Assembly: GCA_963575745.1 (NCBI GenBank)
Contig: CAUYUJ010018310.1
Coordinates: 115,001-179,000, forward strand
Origin: Prorocentrum cordatum
Taxonomy: Eukaryota; Sar; Dinophyceae; Prorocentrales; Prorocentraceae
DNA length: 64,000 nt
Direction of reading: 5' to 3'
The position numbers were made by a program, and so were the translations under genes. A model generated the notes under the pieces. It did not search any database. It was not told where the DNA came from and was given only the letters and a program-made list of their open reading frames with translations. Below, one piece after another: positions 41,686-54,689 of this stretch. Position 1 is the stretch's first letter. Each line of letters starts with the position of its first letter.

Positions 41686-41987
41686 CTGGTGATGGTGATG
41701 GTGATGATGGTGAAGGCTTTGATGACGCCGTTGGCGACGAATTTGATGATGCTACTGATGATTCTGATGACGACGATGATGGTGGTATGGATGATGATGA
41801 GGAGGAGGCAGGACGGCTCAGGATAATGATTATGATGATGACGACGATGATGATACTGATGCACATGCTGATGCTGATGAAGATGGTGATGCTGCAGCTG
41901 ATGCTGGTGCTACCGCCGATGCCGCTGATGATGCTGCTGCTGATGATGACGCTGCTGATGCTGATGATGATGAGGAGGATGATGCTA

Positions 41988-42034
<47 letters not shown>

Positions 42035-42260
42035 GCTGATTCTGATTATGATGATCATGATGATGATGATTTTGATGATGATGATATTGCTGATGCAGAT
42101 GATGATGATGGCGAGGATGATGATGTTGATAATGATGATGATGATGATGATGATGAGGATGATGATGATGATGATAGTGATGCTGATGATGATGCTGATG
42201 AAGATCAATATGATGATGATGATGATGATGGTGATGATGATGCTGATGATGATGCTGATT

Positions 42261-42330
<70 letters not shown>

Positions 42331-42667
42331 CGATGCGGAGGATGTTGATGATGATGCGGATGATGATGTGGAGGAGGAAGGCCGATCATGATGATGACGA
42401 TGATGGTAATGATGCTGATGTTGATGATGCTGTTCCTGGTGATCATGATGCTGATGCTTGTGTTAATGCTGATGCTGATGCTGCCGCCGGCGTTTACTGA
42501 TGATGATGACGATGACGATGTCGATGTCGACGATGATAATGATGCTGATGATGATGACGATGATGATGCTGATGATGGTGATGATGTTGAATATGATGAT
42601 GAAGATGACCAAGACGATGACGACGAGATTGATGCTGTTGATGATGACGATGATGACGATGCTGCTC

Positions 42668-42705
<38 letters not shown>

Positions 42706-42778
42706 ATTGATGTTGATGATGATACCGACGATGACGATGACGACGATGACATTAATGATGATGATGATGATGATGCTC

Positions 42779-42835
<57 letters not shown>

Positions 42836-42841
42836 CTGCTC

Positions 42842-42882
<41 letters not shown>

Positions 42883-42895
42883 CATGGTGATGATT
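38765..42895 (+). repeat. GAT-type triplet array, block 2 (4.1 kb), higher-order
   Basis: (GAT)n, (GATGCT)n and (GAC)n, punctuated at irregular intervals by GAGGAGGAGGA-GGCTGATGATGA-like spacers (near 39262, 39801, 40466, 40817, 41500, 41797 and 42369, about 300-680 bp apart). Each interval repeats a similar order: GAGGAGG spacer, GATGCTGATGCTGCTG block, ACGATGACGATGGCGACGAT block and a long pure GAT run. Confidence 0.95.
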
Positions 42896-43420
42896 AACCG
42901 CTAACCCGTGAGAATAAACACTAGGGGATAATAAAGTTCGGGGTTCAGGGGGAGATAATCAAAGTAGCCCAACAGACCTCAGCATAATCTCGAAGTAAGA
43001 GATGATCAAGAGAAGCCAAGCCGAGCACGTTTTGAGACATCCTTGGCGTTTAGTCTCCATAGAAATATCATCAACAATGGCTTATCTCGCTGGAGACATC
43101 CACGACAAGCTTCTCGAATCGCTTGAGACATCCTCACAGAATTACTGGTTTCGCTTGAGACATCCTTGAAACATTGCTCGTTTCGTTTGAGCCTGCCTCC
43201 CAAAATTCTTGGTTTCGCTTGAGACATCCTGAGAAAAGTGTGATCGCTTCGCTTGATGTTGCTATTTCAACATAACTTGATCTTGCTATCTCAACATAAC
43301 GTTCCGAGGTGATAATGAAGTTTGGCCCCCGCGCCCCGCGCCCCCGACCAAACTCTTATTGGTCGACGGTAAAAAACTCTAACGACTTAAGGGGGGGGGT
43401 AACATTATTATCATGGGCAT
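42896..43420. repeat. Spacer with CGCTTGAGACATCC tandem repeats
   Basis: Between 43025 and 43235 the word TTTCGCTTGAGACATCCT recurs about six times, 30-55 bp apart. A 27-bp direct duplication (TTGCTATTTCAACATAACTT) lies at 43258-43303. Moderate AT content, unlike its surroundings. No gene is seen. Confidence 0.75.
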
Positions 43421-43424
43421 GGGG

Positions 43425-43561
43425 TTATGATGGTGATGATGGTGATGATGATGATGATGATGATGATGACGAGGAGCATGATGACACACGCTGGTGATGC
43501 TGTTGAACATGCTGATGGCGATGATAATGATGTTGATGCTGATGCTGATGACAACGATAAT

Positions 43562-43608
<47 letters not shown>

Positions 43609-43609
43609 T

Positions 43610-43672
<63 letters not shown>

Positions 43673-43777
43673 GCATTATGCTGTTGCTGCTGAAGCTGCT
43701 GCTGCTGATGCTGCTGCTGATGCTTCTGCTGATGGTGATGCTGATGATGCTGACGGCAATGAGGAGGATGCTGATGT
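43425..43777 (+). repeat. GAT-type triplet array, block 3
   Basis: A (GAT)n run at 43564-43670, then GCTGTTGCTGCTGAAGCTGC variants. Confidence 0.95.
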
Positions 43778-43984
43778 TTATAATGGAAAGAGCGTGTTCT
43801 ACCGCTGCTGGCGGAAAACCGAGGGGGGTCACTGGGGGTTCCCAACGCTCCCCCCCCCATTGAAAACGGGCTGGGGTCACTACCGGTTCGAACCCCCCCC
43901 TCCCCCCCCATGAAGTACGGGGGGGGGTCACTACGGTTCGAACCCCCTCCCCCTTCGCCGCCGCCGGCAAACGATTCCCATTCC

Positions 43985-44702
43985 CGCTCCTCGGGACAGT
44001 TGGACAATGGTGGGGATACTGGGGCAGTGGTGGGAACGGTGGTGGTGGGGCGGTGCGGGGACAGTGGGACAGTGGTGCGGACAGTGGTGGGGACGGTGGT
44101 GGTGGGGACAGTGGAGGGGACAGCGGGACAGTGGTGGGGACAGTGGGACAGTGGTGGGGACGGTAGTGGTGGGGCCAGTGGTGAAGGCGGTGGTGAGGAC
44201 AGTGGTGGGACAGTAGTACAGTGGAGAGAGTGGTGGGGACGGTGGGGACAGTGGAACAGTGGCGGGGACAGTGGGGACGGTGAGACAGCACAGGGGGACA
44301 GCGGCGGGGACAGTGGGACAGTGGTGGGTACAGTGGGAACAGTGGGACAGTGGTGGGGACCGTGGGGAAAGAGGGGAGAGTGGGACCGTGGTGGGACAAT
44401 GGTGGGGAGAGTGGGGACAGGGAGACACTGGTGGGGGCACTGGTGGGGACAGCGGGAACAATGGTGGGAACGGTTGGGACAGTGGGACAGTGGTGGGGAC
44501 TGTGGGACAGTGGTGGGGACGGTGGTGGTGGGGACAGTGGTGTGGGGACTGGGAATGTGGTGGGGACAGTGGGACAGTGGTGGGGACAGTGGTTGTGGGG
44601 ACAGTGGTGGGGACAGTGGTGACGGTGGAGGGTGGGGACAGTGGTGAGGACTGGTGCTGGGGACAGCAGTGGTGGGGGATGTGGTGCGGATGGTGGTAGG
44701 GA
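43985..44702 (+). repeat. GTGGGGACAGTGGGACAGTG minisatellite
   Basis: About 50 degenerate 9-21 bp units of GTGGTGGGGACAGTGGGACA. Strongly G-rich on the + strand, so G-quadruplex formation is possible. Confidence 0.92.
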
Positions 44703-44739
44703 CCCTGGAGTCGTTTGCCGGCGGTGAGCGTGGGGGGGG

Positions 44740-45150
44740 GATGGGTGGGGGGGGTTCGAACCGGTAGTGGACCATCTCCGATTTTCTGGAGGGGGGGGGT
44801 TCGAATTGGTACTGACCCCCCCCCAGGTTTTTTGGAGGAGGGGGGGGGAGGGGTTCGAACCGGTAGCGCCTCCCCCTGGTTTTCTGGTGGGGGGGGTGGG
44901 GGGGAGGGGTTCGAACCGGTAGTGACCCCACCGCGGTTTTCTGGAGGGGGGGGTTAACCGGTAGTGACCCCCCCTCGTTTTTCTGGAGGGGGTGGGGGGA
45001 GGGGGTTCGAACCCGTAGTGACCCCCCCTGGTTTTCTGGGGAGGTGGAGGGGGGGGAGGGGTTCGAGCCCGTAGTGACCCCCCGCGGTTTTCCGGAGGGG
45101 GGGGGTGTTCAAACCGTACCCCCCCCCTGTTTTCCGGAGGCGGGGAAGGA
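44740..45150 (+). repeat. ~60-70 bp tandem repeats with GGTTCGAACC
   Basis: About six units of GGTTCGAACCGGTAGTGACC followed by CCCC...GGTTTTCTGGAGGGGGGGG. GGTTCGAACC resembles a tRNA T-arm/B-box but is also a self-palindrome. Two or three inverted units are at 43830-43950. Confidence 0.85.
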
Positions 45151-45306
45151 TGGGTGTCAGGAGGGGGGGTTTGCCGGGGAAGGGGGGGGGTCCAGCAGGG
45201 GGGGGATTTTCGGAGGGGGGGTGGCCGGGGGGACCCCCGGGTACTGGAGGAAGAGAGGGGGATTTTTCCACAGCAAAGCTGCGGTGGATCACGCTCTCTG
45301 TTATAA

Positions 45307-48640
<3,334 letters not shown>

Positions 48641-49010
48641 GGAGGAGGAGGAGGCGGAGGAGGAGGAGAAGGAGGTGGAGGAGGAGGTGGAGGAGGAGGA
48701 GGATGAGGAGGAGGAGGAGGAGGAGGAGGAGGAGGAGGGGGAGGGGGAGGGGAATGGGGAGGGGGAGGAGGAGGAGGAGAGGAGGAGGAGGAGGAGGAGG
48801 AGGAGGAGGAGGAGGAGAGGAGGAGGAGGAGGAGTTGGAGGAGGAGGAGGAGGAGGAGGAGGAGGAGGAGGAGGAGGAGGAGGAGGAGGAGGAGGAGGAG
48901 GAGGAGGAGGAGGAGGAGGAGGAGGAGGAGGAGGAGGAGGATTGGGGAGAAAGGGAGAGGGTGAGGAGGAGGAAGAGGAGGAGGAGGAGGAGGAGGAAGA
49001 GGAAGAGTAT
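48641..49010 (+). repeat. GGA polypurine tract, ~370 bp
   Basis: Follows the GAT array without a gap. Interruptions are GGGGAGGGGGAGGGGAATGG near 48737 and GGAGTTGGAGG near 48833. The minus strand reads Leu/Pro/Ser runs. Confidence 0.95.
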
Positions 49011-49031
49011 CGTGCATCACGATTACTGCAA

Positions 49032-49056
49032 GCACTGGCATCGTCGATGCCAGTGC
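49032..49056. repeat. Perfect 12-bp stem hairpin
   Basis: GCACTGGCATCG and CGATGCCAGTGC around a single T. ATCACTGGCATCGTGAT-like sequence also occurs near 37606, beside another GGA tract. Confidence 0.8.
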
Positions 49057-49452
49057 CGAGTCGACCTGCCTACGTTGAGCCGCCACCCCCTGGGGCGTGC
49101 GCCCGCCAGCTGGGAGGGAGGGAACTGCACATGGCCACCGCGTTCCTCTCCCGCTTCCCTCCCAGGAAGGGATGAAAGCAGTGAGATGGTACCCGTGCCG
49201 CTGCCCTGGGAGGCCCTCGTGTTCGCTTTCTTTGGCCTCCTCCTGGGAGTCCCTCGTCGCCACGGCCGGCTTCGCCTCGAACCCCTGGGAGAGCAGCGGT
49301 GACGGGGCTTTCCCGTGTGACGGGAGGTGGGCCCGCAGAGGGCCGCCGTGTGCGACGAGAGGCTGCGGGAGGCGCAGTGGGCGCTGGAGGACGCCATTCG
49401 AGGGAAGGAACGCGCCGGCCACGGCCAAGACGTCGCGGTGACCGTGGCTCGT

Positions 49453-49617
49453 GCGACGAAATCTACACGTCCACGGCTCCCTGGCCAGGCCCACCCTGAA
49501 CCCCGGAGCTGTGTATGCGCCCTCCTGGTCGAGCCAAGAGGGCGTGGCGTATACTCCGCTGCTGGGGTCAGCATTGGCCTGGCCAGGGAGCAGTGGATAT
49601 GTATAGATTTTGTCGCC
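49453..49617. mobile_element. Foldback (MITE-like) element, 165 bp
   Basis: The left arm GCGACGAAATCTACACGTCC then ACGGCTCCCTGGCCAGGCC and the right arm GGCCTGGCCAGGGAGCAGTG then GATATGTATAGATTTTGTCG are imperfect inverted copies (about 42 bp). The centre has CCCTCCTGG...CCAAGAGGGCGT. Related to 32018-32164. Confidence 0.75.
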
Positions 49618-49759
49618 CTGTTGGCGACGCCGATCTCGGTTCTTGCCCATGCCGGCCGTCGCCGATGCCCGAGGAAGGCCCACGAATCGACGGCGACCAA
49701 GATGGACGGTGACCAAGTGTGGCACCGCCGTTTCTGCGTTCAGTTTTGGTCATGATGAT

Positions 49760-49780
49760 CGTTTTTCGTTCCCTCCAGCC
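49760..49780 (+). promoter_or_regulatory. Possible trans-splice acceptor
   Basis: GTTTTTCGTTCCCTCCAGCC: a T-rich/TTTTC stretch and AG just 2 nt before the ATG at 49781, which fits dinoflagellate SL acceptor sites. Inference only. Confidence 0.35.
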
Positions 49781-50077
49781 ATGGGCTTCCTGCGGAGGCT
49801 CCAGGCCCTGGCCGAGCGCGGGGCGTCGGCCGAGGAGCTGGAGGAGGAGCTCGGCGAGGCGTGGTTCCTCTGCACGGGCATGGCCTTTGCGCTCGAGGTC
49901 CTGGCCGCGAACAGCCGCGTCTGCGGGGACTCTGGCTGCAGGGCCGCCCTGGCCTTTGAGCAGCTGCAGCTGGACGTCGTGGGCTGCCACATCTGCGGAC
50001 CTGCGGCGCTCTCGACGGTGCGGGCTGCCGAGCCGAAGAGCTCGGTCCGGCAGTCCGGCTCCCGAGAGTCGCCATGA
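49781..50077 (+). CDS. Candidate small protein, 98 aa, unrecognised
   Basis: ATG 49781 to TGA 50075-50077. The N-terminal half is an amphipathic, Glu/Leu-rich helix (LQALAERGASAEELEEELGE). The C-terminal half has a pair of Cys motifs, CGDSGC near residue 47 and GCHICG near residue 70, that could bind a metal. A polypyrimidine-AG just upstream would suit trans-splicing, and a CT microsatellite follows. Both strands are open in this GC-rich stretch and there is no homologue I know, so this is the best candidate ordinary gene in the window rather than a secure one. It could also be one exon of a longer gene. Confidence 0.35.
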   Translation: MGFLRRLQALAERGASAEELEEELGEAWFLCTGMAFALEVLAANSRVCGDSGCRAALAFEQLQLDVVGCHICGPAALSTVRAAEPKSSVRQSGSRESP

Positions 50078-50149
50078 GGACCCGGGACGCCAGCGTTGCC
50101 GAGCTGAAGGACTTCGGCGCGATCTCACATGTTGTTTGTTTGCTTGTTT

Positions 50150-50150
<1 letters not shown>

Positions 50151-50181
<31 letters not shown>

Positions 50182-50197
50182 GTTGTATTTTTTTTTT

Positions 50198-50234
<37 letters not shown>

Positions 50235-50240
50235 TTCTAT
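50151..50240 (+). repeat. (CT)n and T-run microsatellite
   Basis: (CT)n, then T8, T10 and (CT)n again, leading into TATATAGATATACACATG. Confidence 0.95.
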
Positions 50241-50369
50241 ATATAGATATACACATGTTATACATTTACACATCTATATATGTGTGTATGCATCTGTGTG
50301 TATGTATCTATATACGCATGTTAGCCAGCGTGGGCCCAACGAAAATTCTTTCTAGACATCCATTGTGGT

Positions 50370-50505
50370 GCAATATGTGTGGTGAAATCTCTGTGGTGCG
50401 ATCTATGCGGTGCAAGCTATGTTGTGCAACCTGGGTGGTGCCATGTAGGTGCTGCGACCTATCTGGTGCGATCTATCTTGTGCAATCCATGGGGTGTAAC
50501 GGATT
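50370..50505 (+). repeat. GTGGTGCGATCTATG minisatellite
   Basis: About eight 15-20 bp units. Immediately precedes W unit 1. Confidence 0.8.
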
Positions 50506-50509
50506 ATAA

Positions 50510-51345
50510 CCCACGAGTTGACACATTTCATGCTCTTGCAATCATCCCACCCAACCACCTGCAACTTGGTTTGCCAAACCCATGCGGTGGCGACAGCGAT
50601 GCATGCTTGACGTTGGCTGGTGCATCTCTGCAGCCGCGCCAACCCAAGCACGCGCGCGCAGGCGCTACGGTCAGCTGGTTTGGCGCGACCGACGCGGACG
50701 CGGTGGCGCTGACCGGTCGGCGCATCCCAGCGGGCACTTCAGTGCGAGTCGTCGACTTCGGCGGGCGCGGCTTCATGGCAACGTCGACAACTGTATATGA
50801 GAGTAACGATGCTGGTGACGATGCTGATTGCGGCGACGGGGCAGCCACTGACGGCGCCGATGCTGATCACGCCGACAACGATGACGGCGTCTTCGCATCG
50901 GTGACGAAGGTTTTGGAAAGAATTCGAAATGCGCGCGCGGCAGACGCGCGAGAGTGGTTCGCATGGTATTTGACACGGATCGTGCCACCCCAGCACGCGC
51001 GCAGGGGCGCTCGAACGATTTCGACATGCGCGCGCGAAACCCGTTTGGTAGTAAACAGTATCAAGAATGCAAGGGTACGCGCGCGAGCTTTCTTTGGATA
51101 TCCGTGTTGCGAAAGACAGTGTTTCTGAGATTTTTTGGCATTCGATTGTGAAATCCTTACGACATCGACGGTTTTTGAAGGATTTCGGCATGCGCGCGCG
51201 ACCACGCGCGCGCGCACTTCGTCACATTATTTGGGCGAGGGATTGTTGCAAACTTATGGTTTTTGATAAGCGAGTGTGCGCACGTAGTTGTTTGCAGAGG
51301 ATGGCGGGGGGGATCGATACCTGCTGGGCTGGGATGTGTACATTT
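50510..51345 (+). repeat. W repeat, copy 1 (5' part)
   Basis: Order: CATCCCACCC...GCAACTTGGTTTGC, ACGTTGGCTGGTGCATCTCT, TTTGGCGCGACCGACGCGGA, CAGCGGGCACTTCAGTGCGA, GATGACGGCGTCTTCGCATC, GACACGGATCGTGCCACCCC, a GCGCGC palindromic subunit and GGCTGGGATG. The unit then breaks at about 51340 and resumes at 56235 (TGCTCATATTTAGGATGGGC), so the intervening 4.9 kb is an insertion. Confidence 0.75.
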
Positions 51346-51375
51346 ATAATCAAACACAACTTGATGCTCATCATA

Positions 51376-51460
51376 GTCGGAGATACGGACGCACTCGGAT
51401 GTCTGCGCATCTCTCTCAGAGCATTCGCGATCCGACGCTTTTCTGCTCAAAAGTTGTTTG
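51376..51460 (+). repeat. Left direct repeat flanking the DIRS-like element
   Basis: CATAGTCGGAGATACGGACG...CGGATGTCTGCGCATCTCTC...ATCCGACGCTTTT. Matches 55655-55740 and 55898-55980 in the same orientation. Confidence 0.75.
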
Positions 51461-51792
51461 GGGCCCAGGCTCCCGTGGATCCACTGCTCACCGAACTCAG
51501 CTTGGGTTTCCCGACCCCTCTCGCCGTTCGCTTCTCCGCAATCCGCTGTCCAGACTGCTCCTGCAGTTGCGCTCCCGTGTTCTCCTGCGCCGAGGGCGCC
51601 GTGCCGCGTGAGCTGGGGGCGAGTGGGTCGTGGCCCGCGCCGAGGGCCTGCCTCGTCCTGCTCGGGCTCGGCGCTGCCTTGGGTGGCGCCGCGGTGCTGT
51701 CCGCGCAGCGGTGGCTGAAGGACCTGTCGGAGGAGGCGCGGGCGCAGCTGGCGGAGGTCGCAGCTCGACGGTCCACTGCGTTCCGTGGCTGA
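51460..51792 (+). pseudogene. DIRS-like element, N-terminal ORF with membrane segment
   Basis: The frame reads CPDCSCSCAPVFSCAEGAVP (a Cys-rich stretch), then ACLVLLGLGAALGGAAVL, a likely transmembrane helix, and a charged WLKDLSEEARAQLAEVAARR helix, ending TGA 51790-51792. The protein-like sequence carries on in the next frame at 51788. No convincing start codon. I recall similar short membrane-helix ORFs at the start of dinoflagellate elements of this type; function unknown. Confidence 0.5.
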
Positions 51793-52165
51793 TGCCATGG
51801 CGCGCCACCAGCTCGAGACGGCCAGGTTTGCCGAGGGCGACTTCACCGCCGTCCGCTATCGAGTGCGCGGGCGACGGCTTTGGCACCGCAGGGTGGTTAC
51901 AGCGCCGGTGCCCGGGGGCGTCTCTGTCGTCGGGGCCCTCACCCCCGACCGCGACGAGCACGATGAGGACCTCGACGATGTCTCGAACATCGCTGAGTGG
52001 ATGATGCTGCCGCAGGGCGCGATCGGGGCCCCGGCCGCGGCCGTGGCGCTGGACGAGGTCTACGACTTCCTTGTGTGTGCCGCCAATTGCTCGTTTACCG
52101 AGGCCCCTCGGAGCCAGCCGCCGTCGGCGTCAGCCTGGGGCCGCCTCGAGTCGGGCGACGTCTGA
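51788..52165 (+). pseudogene. DIRS-like element, region upstream of RT
   Basis: The frame reads ARHQLETARFAEGDFTAVRY, then WHRRVVTAPVPGGVSVVGAL and an acidic TPDRDEHDEDLDDVSNIAEW segment, ending at TGA 52163-52165. The same frame continues without shift into the RT, so the TGA is a point interruption. The usual RT finger motifs are not recognisable before 52166, so a deletion is likely. Confidence 0.5.
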
Positions 52166-52687
52166 TTCAACGTCGCCTCGGCCGACCTGGACGTCGCCAC
52201 TTGCCGTGTGATGGTGCCGCCGGCGATGGAGGAGTTCTTCGCCCTTCGCCCGATCGAGGCGAAGTGCCTGGTGCCCCTCGGCTGCGTGGAGGCGGGCACG
52301 CCCGGCGACGAGCTGCTGCTGCCGCAGGTGGTGGTGCTCCCCATGGGCTTCAGCTGGGCCTCGCACGTGCGCCGGACTGTTCTGACGACCTCTCCTCTCC
52401 GATCGGGGCCCCCCGCGGTGAACCTGATCGCCGATGGCCACAGCGGCTGTCAGAATTCCACTGGCCCCGACTCGCTGGTGGGCGCCGGTTACGTGGACAA
52501 CTACTTCGTCCTCGGCGGCTCCCCGTCCAGGGGCTTCCTCGTGCGGGTGCTCGCCGGCCACGTGACCTGGGCCCTCTTGCTTCGGCGCGAGATGTCGCGC
52601 GTGCTTGGTGCTACCTGCGCCTTCATCCAGGCCGCCGGCCCGCGGCCGTTCCTCTCTGGCCTGCTGCGCGGAGGGGGCTTCAGATGA
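52166..52687 (+). pseudogene. DIRS-like element, reverse transcriptase
   Basis: Palm motif A is seen as SADLDVATCRVMVPPAMEEF (Asp in ADLD), motif B as LLPQVVVLPMGFSWASH and motif C as GYVDNYFVLGG (YVDN in place of YxDD, as usual for this class). Thumb-like sequence follows (HVTWALLLRREMSRVLGATC) to TGA 52685-52687. Motif spacing is near normal. The upstream fingers appear truncated. Confidence 0.8.
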
Positions 52688-53400
52688 TGCGCTACCTGTT
52701 GCCCCTTTGCGCGGCCGACCAGTGCGCCCCGCGGCGCGAGCGCGTTGTTCGCGCAGGCGCCCCCCCTGGGGATTGGGGGTTGTCGCTCGCCGCGCCCCAA
52801 AGGGCCTCGCGGGCGCCGCTGGCCGAGATGCCGAAAAATGGAGGTATGAATTCGAAGGGGGCGCCCGACCCATAGCTCGCGCAGTCGGAGTGATCGAACA
52901 GACTGACGTCACCGCCGCTGGCCGGGGCGCCCCCCTGGGCTTCGACCGCTCGATCTTCGGGGATGTCGGTGCCGAGGAGGATGGGTAAGGGGTTCGGCTC
53001 GAAGGGCCCCTCGCCGCTCGACCTTCGGCCGCCCGTCGACTTCGAGGGAAATCCGGCGCGCTTCGCTCGGGGGGGGGCCCGGGGCTCGATCGCAGCTGTG
53101 CGCGTCGACGGTCAGGCCGACATTCTGGCCCTGGAAGGGGGGGCTCTCGTTCTCGGATATCGTCATCTGTTGAGGTCTACGTCGGCTTTCGGTTTTCGTT
53201 TCCTCCTCTTCACGGACGACGTGCTCTTGTGTTAGCCGTTGGGAAAGGTCGGGCTCGCAGCGGGCACCTCCGGAGCTCCCTTCGCGGGATCTGCGCGCTC
53301 TCCGTCGCCGCTGGTTCGGCCCTATCAGTCAGGTGGATCCCCTCAGGGGCCAGCCCGGCCGACGGCCACAGCCGCGGGCGGGCAGGGTGGTTCTCTGGCT
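52688..53400 (+). pseudogene. DIRS-like element, RNase H region in three frames
   Basis: Frame 3: PPWGLGVVARRA and GRDAEKWRYEFEGGARPIAR (to TGA 52986-52988). Frame 1: ALVLGYRHLLRSTSAFGFRF, LLFTDDVLLC (the TDD is probably the second acidic motif, to TAG 53233-53235). Frame 3 again: GKGRARSGHLRSSLRGICAL, SVRWIPSGASPADGHSRGR, matching the W-x-P-S..N.AD..SR closing motif of this RNase H group. Two frameshifts lie within. Confidence 0.7.
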
Positions 53401-53470
53401 CCCGCCCAGCGCCGGCGCCGTTTGGCGATGCGCTGCTGGGCCACGCAGCGGCTCCGGCTGGTTGGGCTCG

Positions 53471-53495
53471 CCCCCCCCCCCCCCCCCCCCCCCCC
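53471..53495 (+). repeat. C25 homopolymer
   Basis: A 25-base C run between the RNase H and recombinase regions. It reads as polyproline in one frame and is a likely site of slippage or read error. Confidence 0.9.
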
Positions 53496-53499
53496 GACC

Positions 53500-54480
53500 G
53501 CCGCGGCCTCGAGGGGGCGAGGGGCGCCCGCCGCTACGGCGTTGAAGGGCGTGGGAGCTCGCCGTGCCCAGGAGCTCGCAGCCGCGGCGCCGCCGGTCCT
53601 GGGGCTCTGGGTGCTGGAGCGGCTCGCGGCGCGGCCATCGACCGAGAAGTTCTACCGTGGGGCGCCGCAGGTTTTCGCGAGCTTCTGCGCGCGTCGCCGC
53701 CTGGGCTGGGCGGGCCATGCCAGCCTCGACTCGACTCTCGTGCAGTGCGTGGGGGCGAGTTCTTCAGCGGCGGCGGGGGCCTCGGGAACGTGCTCCTGCC
53801 GGCGGTCGCCCACTTCCTCGGCTCGCTGTGCGTGCGGGCGGCGACGCCGCTGCCGCGGGCCCATCGCGCGGCGGCGGCCTGGGCCCGGAGGGGGCTTCGA
53901 GCCGCGCGCGCCTTCTGTTGCCGAGGCGGGTCGCGTTTGCCATCGCGGGCATCCTGCTCCGCGACGGGCGCCGCCGGCTCGCCGTCTGCATCCTCGCCAT
54001 GTTCGCCTGCTACCTCCTCGGGCCAGGCGAGGCAGCGAGGCTGCGCGGGCGCCGCCCGGTGCCCCCCGCCGCCGCCGCGGGGGCGCCTTGCCAGTTCTAC
54101 GGCCTGATCCTGCGCGAGAGCGGCCAGGGGCCCGGGAAGACGGGGGTGGGCGACGAGAGAATCCTCTTCGATCGGGGGCCCTCGCTCGCCCCCCTGCTGG
54201 CGGCCGTCGAGACCGCCGCGCTCCCCGACCAGCCGCTGGGGGAGGCTCGATCTCGTTGCTGCCGCGGCTCTTTCTCCAGGCCTGCCGCGAGCTGTCTCTG
54301 GAGCGCCTCCGCCCGCGTCATTGCAGCCCGCGGCGCGGCGGGGCCTCGGGCGACATGCGGTCGCAGAGGGGGGCGCTCCCAGAGATCCAGCGTCGCGGTC
54401 GATGGCGGTCGGCTAGGAGTGTCAATCGGTGCGCCAAGGACACAAAGCTGCCGGGCGAGCTCGCCTGGGCCCCGCCAGCC
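53500..54480 (+). pseudogene. DIRS-like element, tyrosine recombinase, catalytic residues lost
   Basis: Frame 1: core-binding segment (STEKFYRGAPQVFASFCARR). Frame 3: LPAVAHFLGSLCVRAATPLP. Frame 2: GILLRDGRRRLAVCILAMFA, then CYLLGPGEAARLRG, where the catalytic Arg of the usual RPGE is Gly (GGG, 54020-54022). Frame 1 again: LRPRHCSPRRGGASGD, then PEIQRRGRWRSARSVNRCAK, where the catalytic Tyr of RY-K is Cys (TGC, 54430-54432). Three frame changes, one in the G run near 54238. Even with frames corrected it should not cleave DNA. Confidence 0.8.
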
Positions 54481-54689
54481 GCCATGGAGCTCGGGCCGTT
54501 CGTCGAGGCCCGCCTGGTCGAGCTCGTCGAGGGCCCGCTCCCCGCGCTGCTGACGACTGGCCGCGCGCCGGCCGTGGTCGCCGCCCTGCTCGGGGCGCCG
54601 GCCGACGCCCCCCTGGCGGGCGCGCAAGCGCCCCGCGGCGGCGACGTGGCGGCCGCAGGCAGCCCTGGCGCCATCCGACAGCGCCTTAG

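Larger units (their letters stand above)
43778..45306. mobile_element. Foldback element with minisatellite core, 1.53 kb
   Basis: The left end TTATAATGGAAAGAGCGTGT and right end (reading inward on the other strand) TTATAACAGAGAGCGTGATC are inverted. Inner arms carry repeated GGTTCGAACCGGTAGTGACC units, inverted between left (43830-43985) and right (44700-45150). CCGGCAAACGAYTCC marks the two inner edges (43968 and 44709). The core 43985-44700 is a GGGACAGTGG minisatellite. The element sits within the GAT array. No protein. Confidence 0.65.

Noticed and set aside
44750-45070. tRNA genes suggested by GGTTCGAACC
   Set aside because: No acceptor stem, D-arm or anticodon arm can be placed at tRNA spacing. 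The word is a self-palindrome in a tandem repeat.
53229-54107. A single long ORF in the DIRS-like region as one intact protein
   Set aside because: Conserved motifs alternate between three frames along it, so no single frame represents the ancestral protein.
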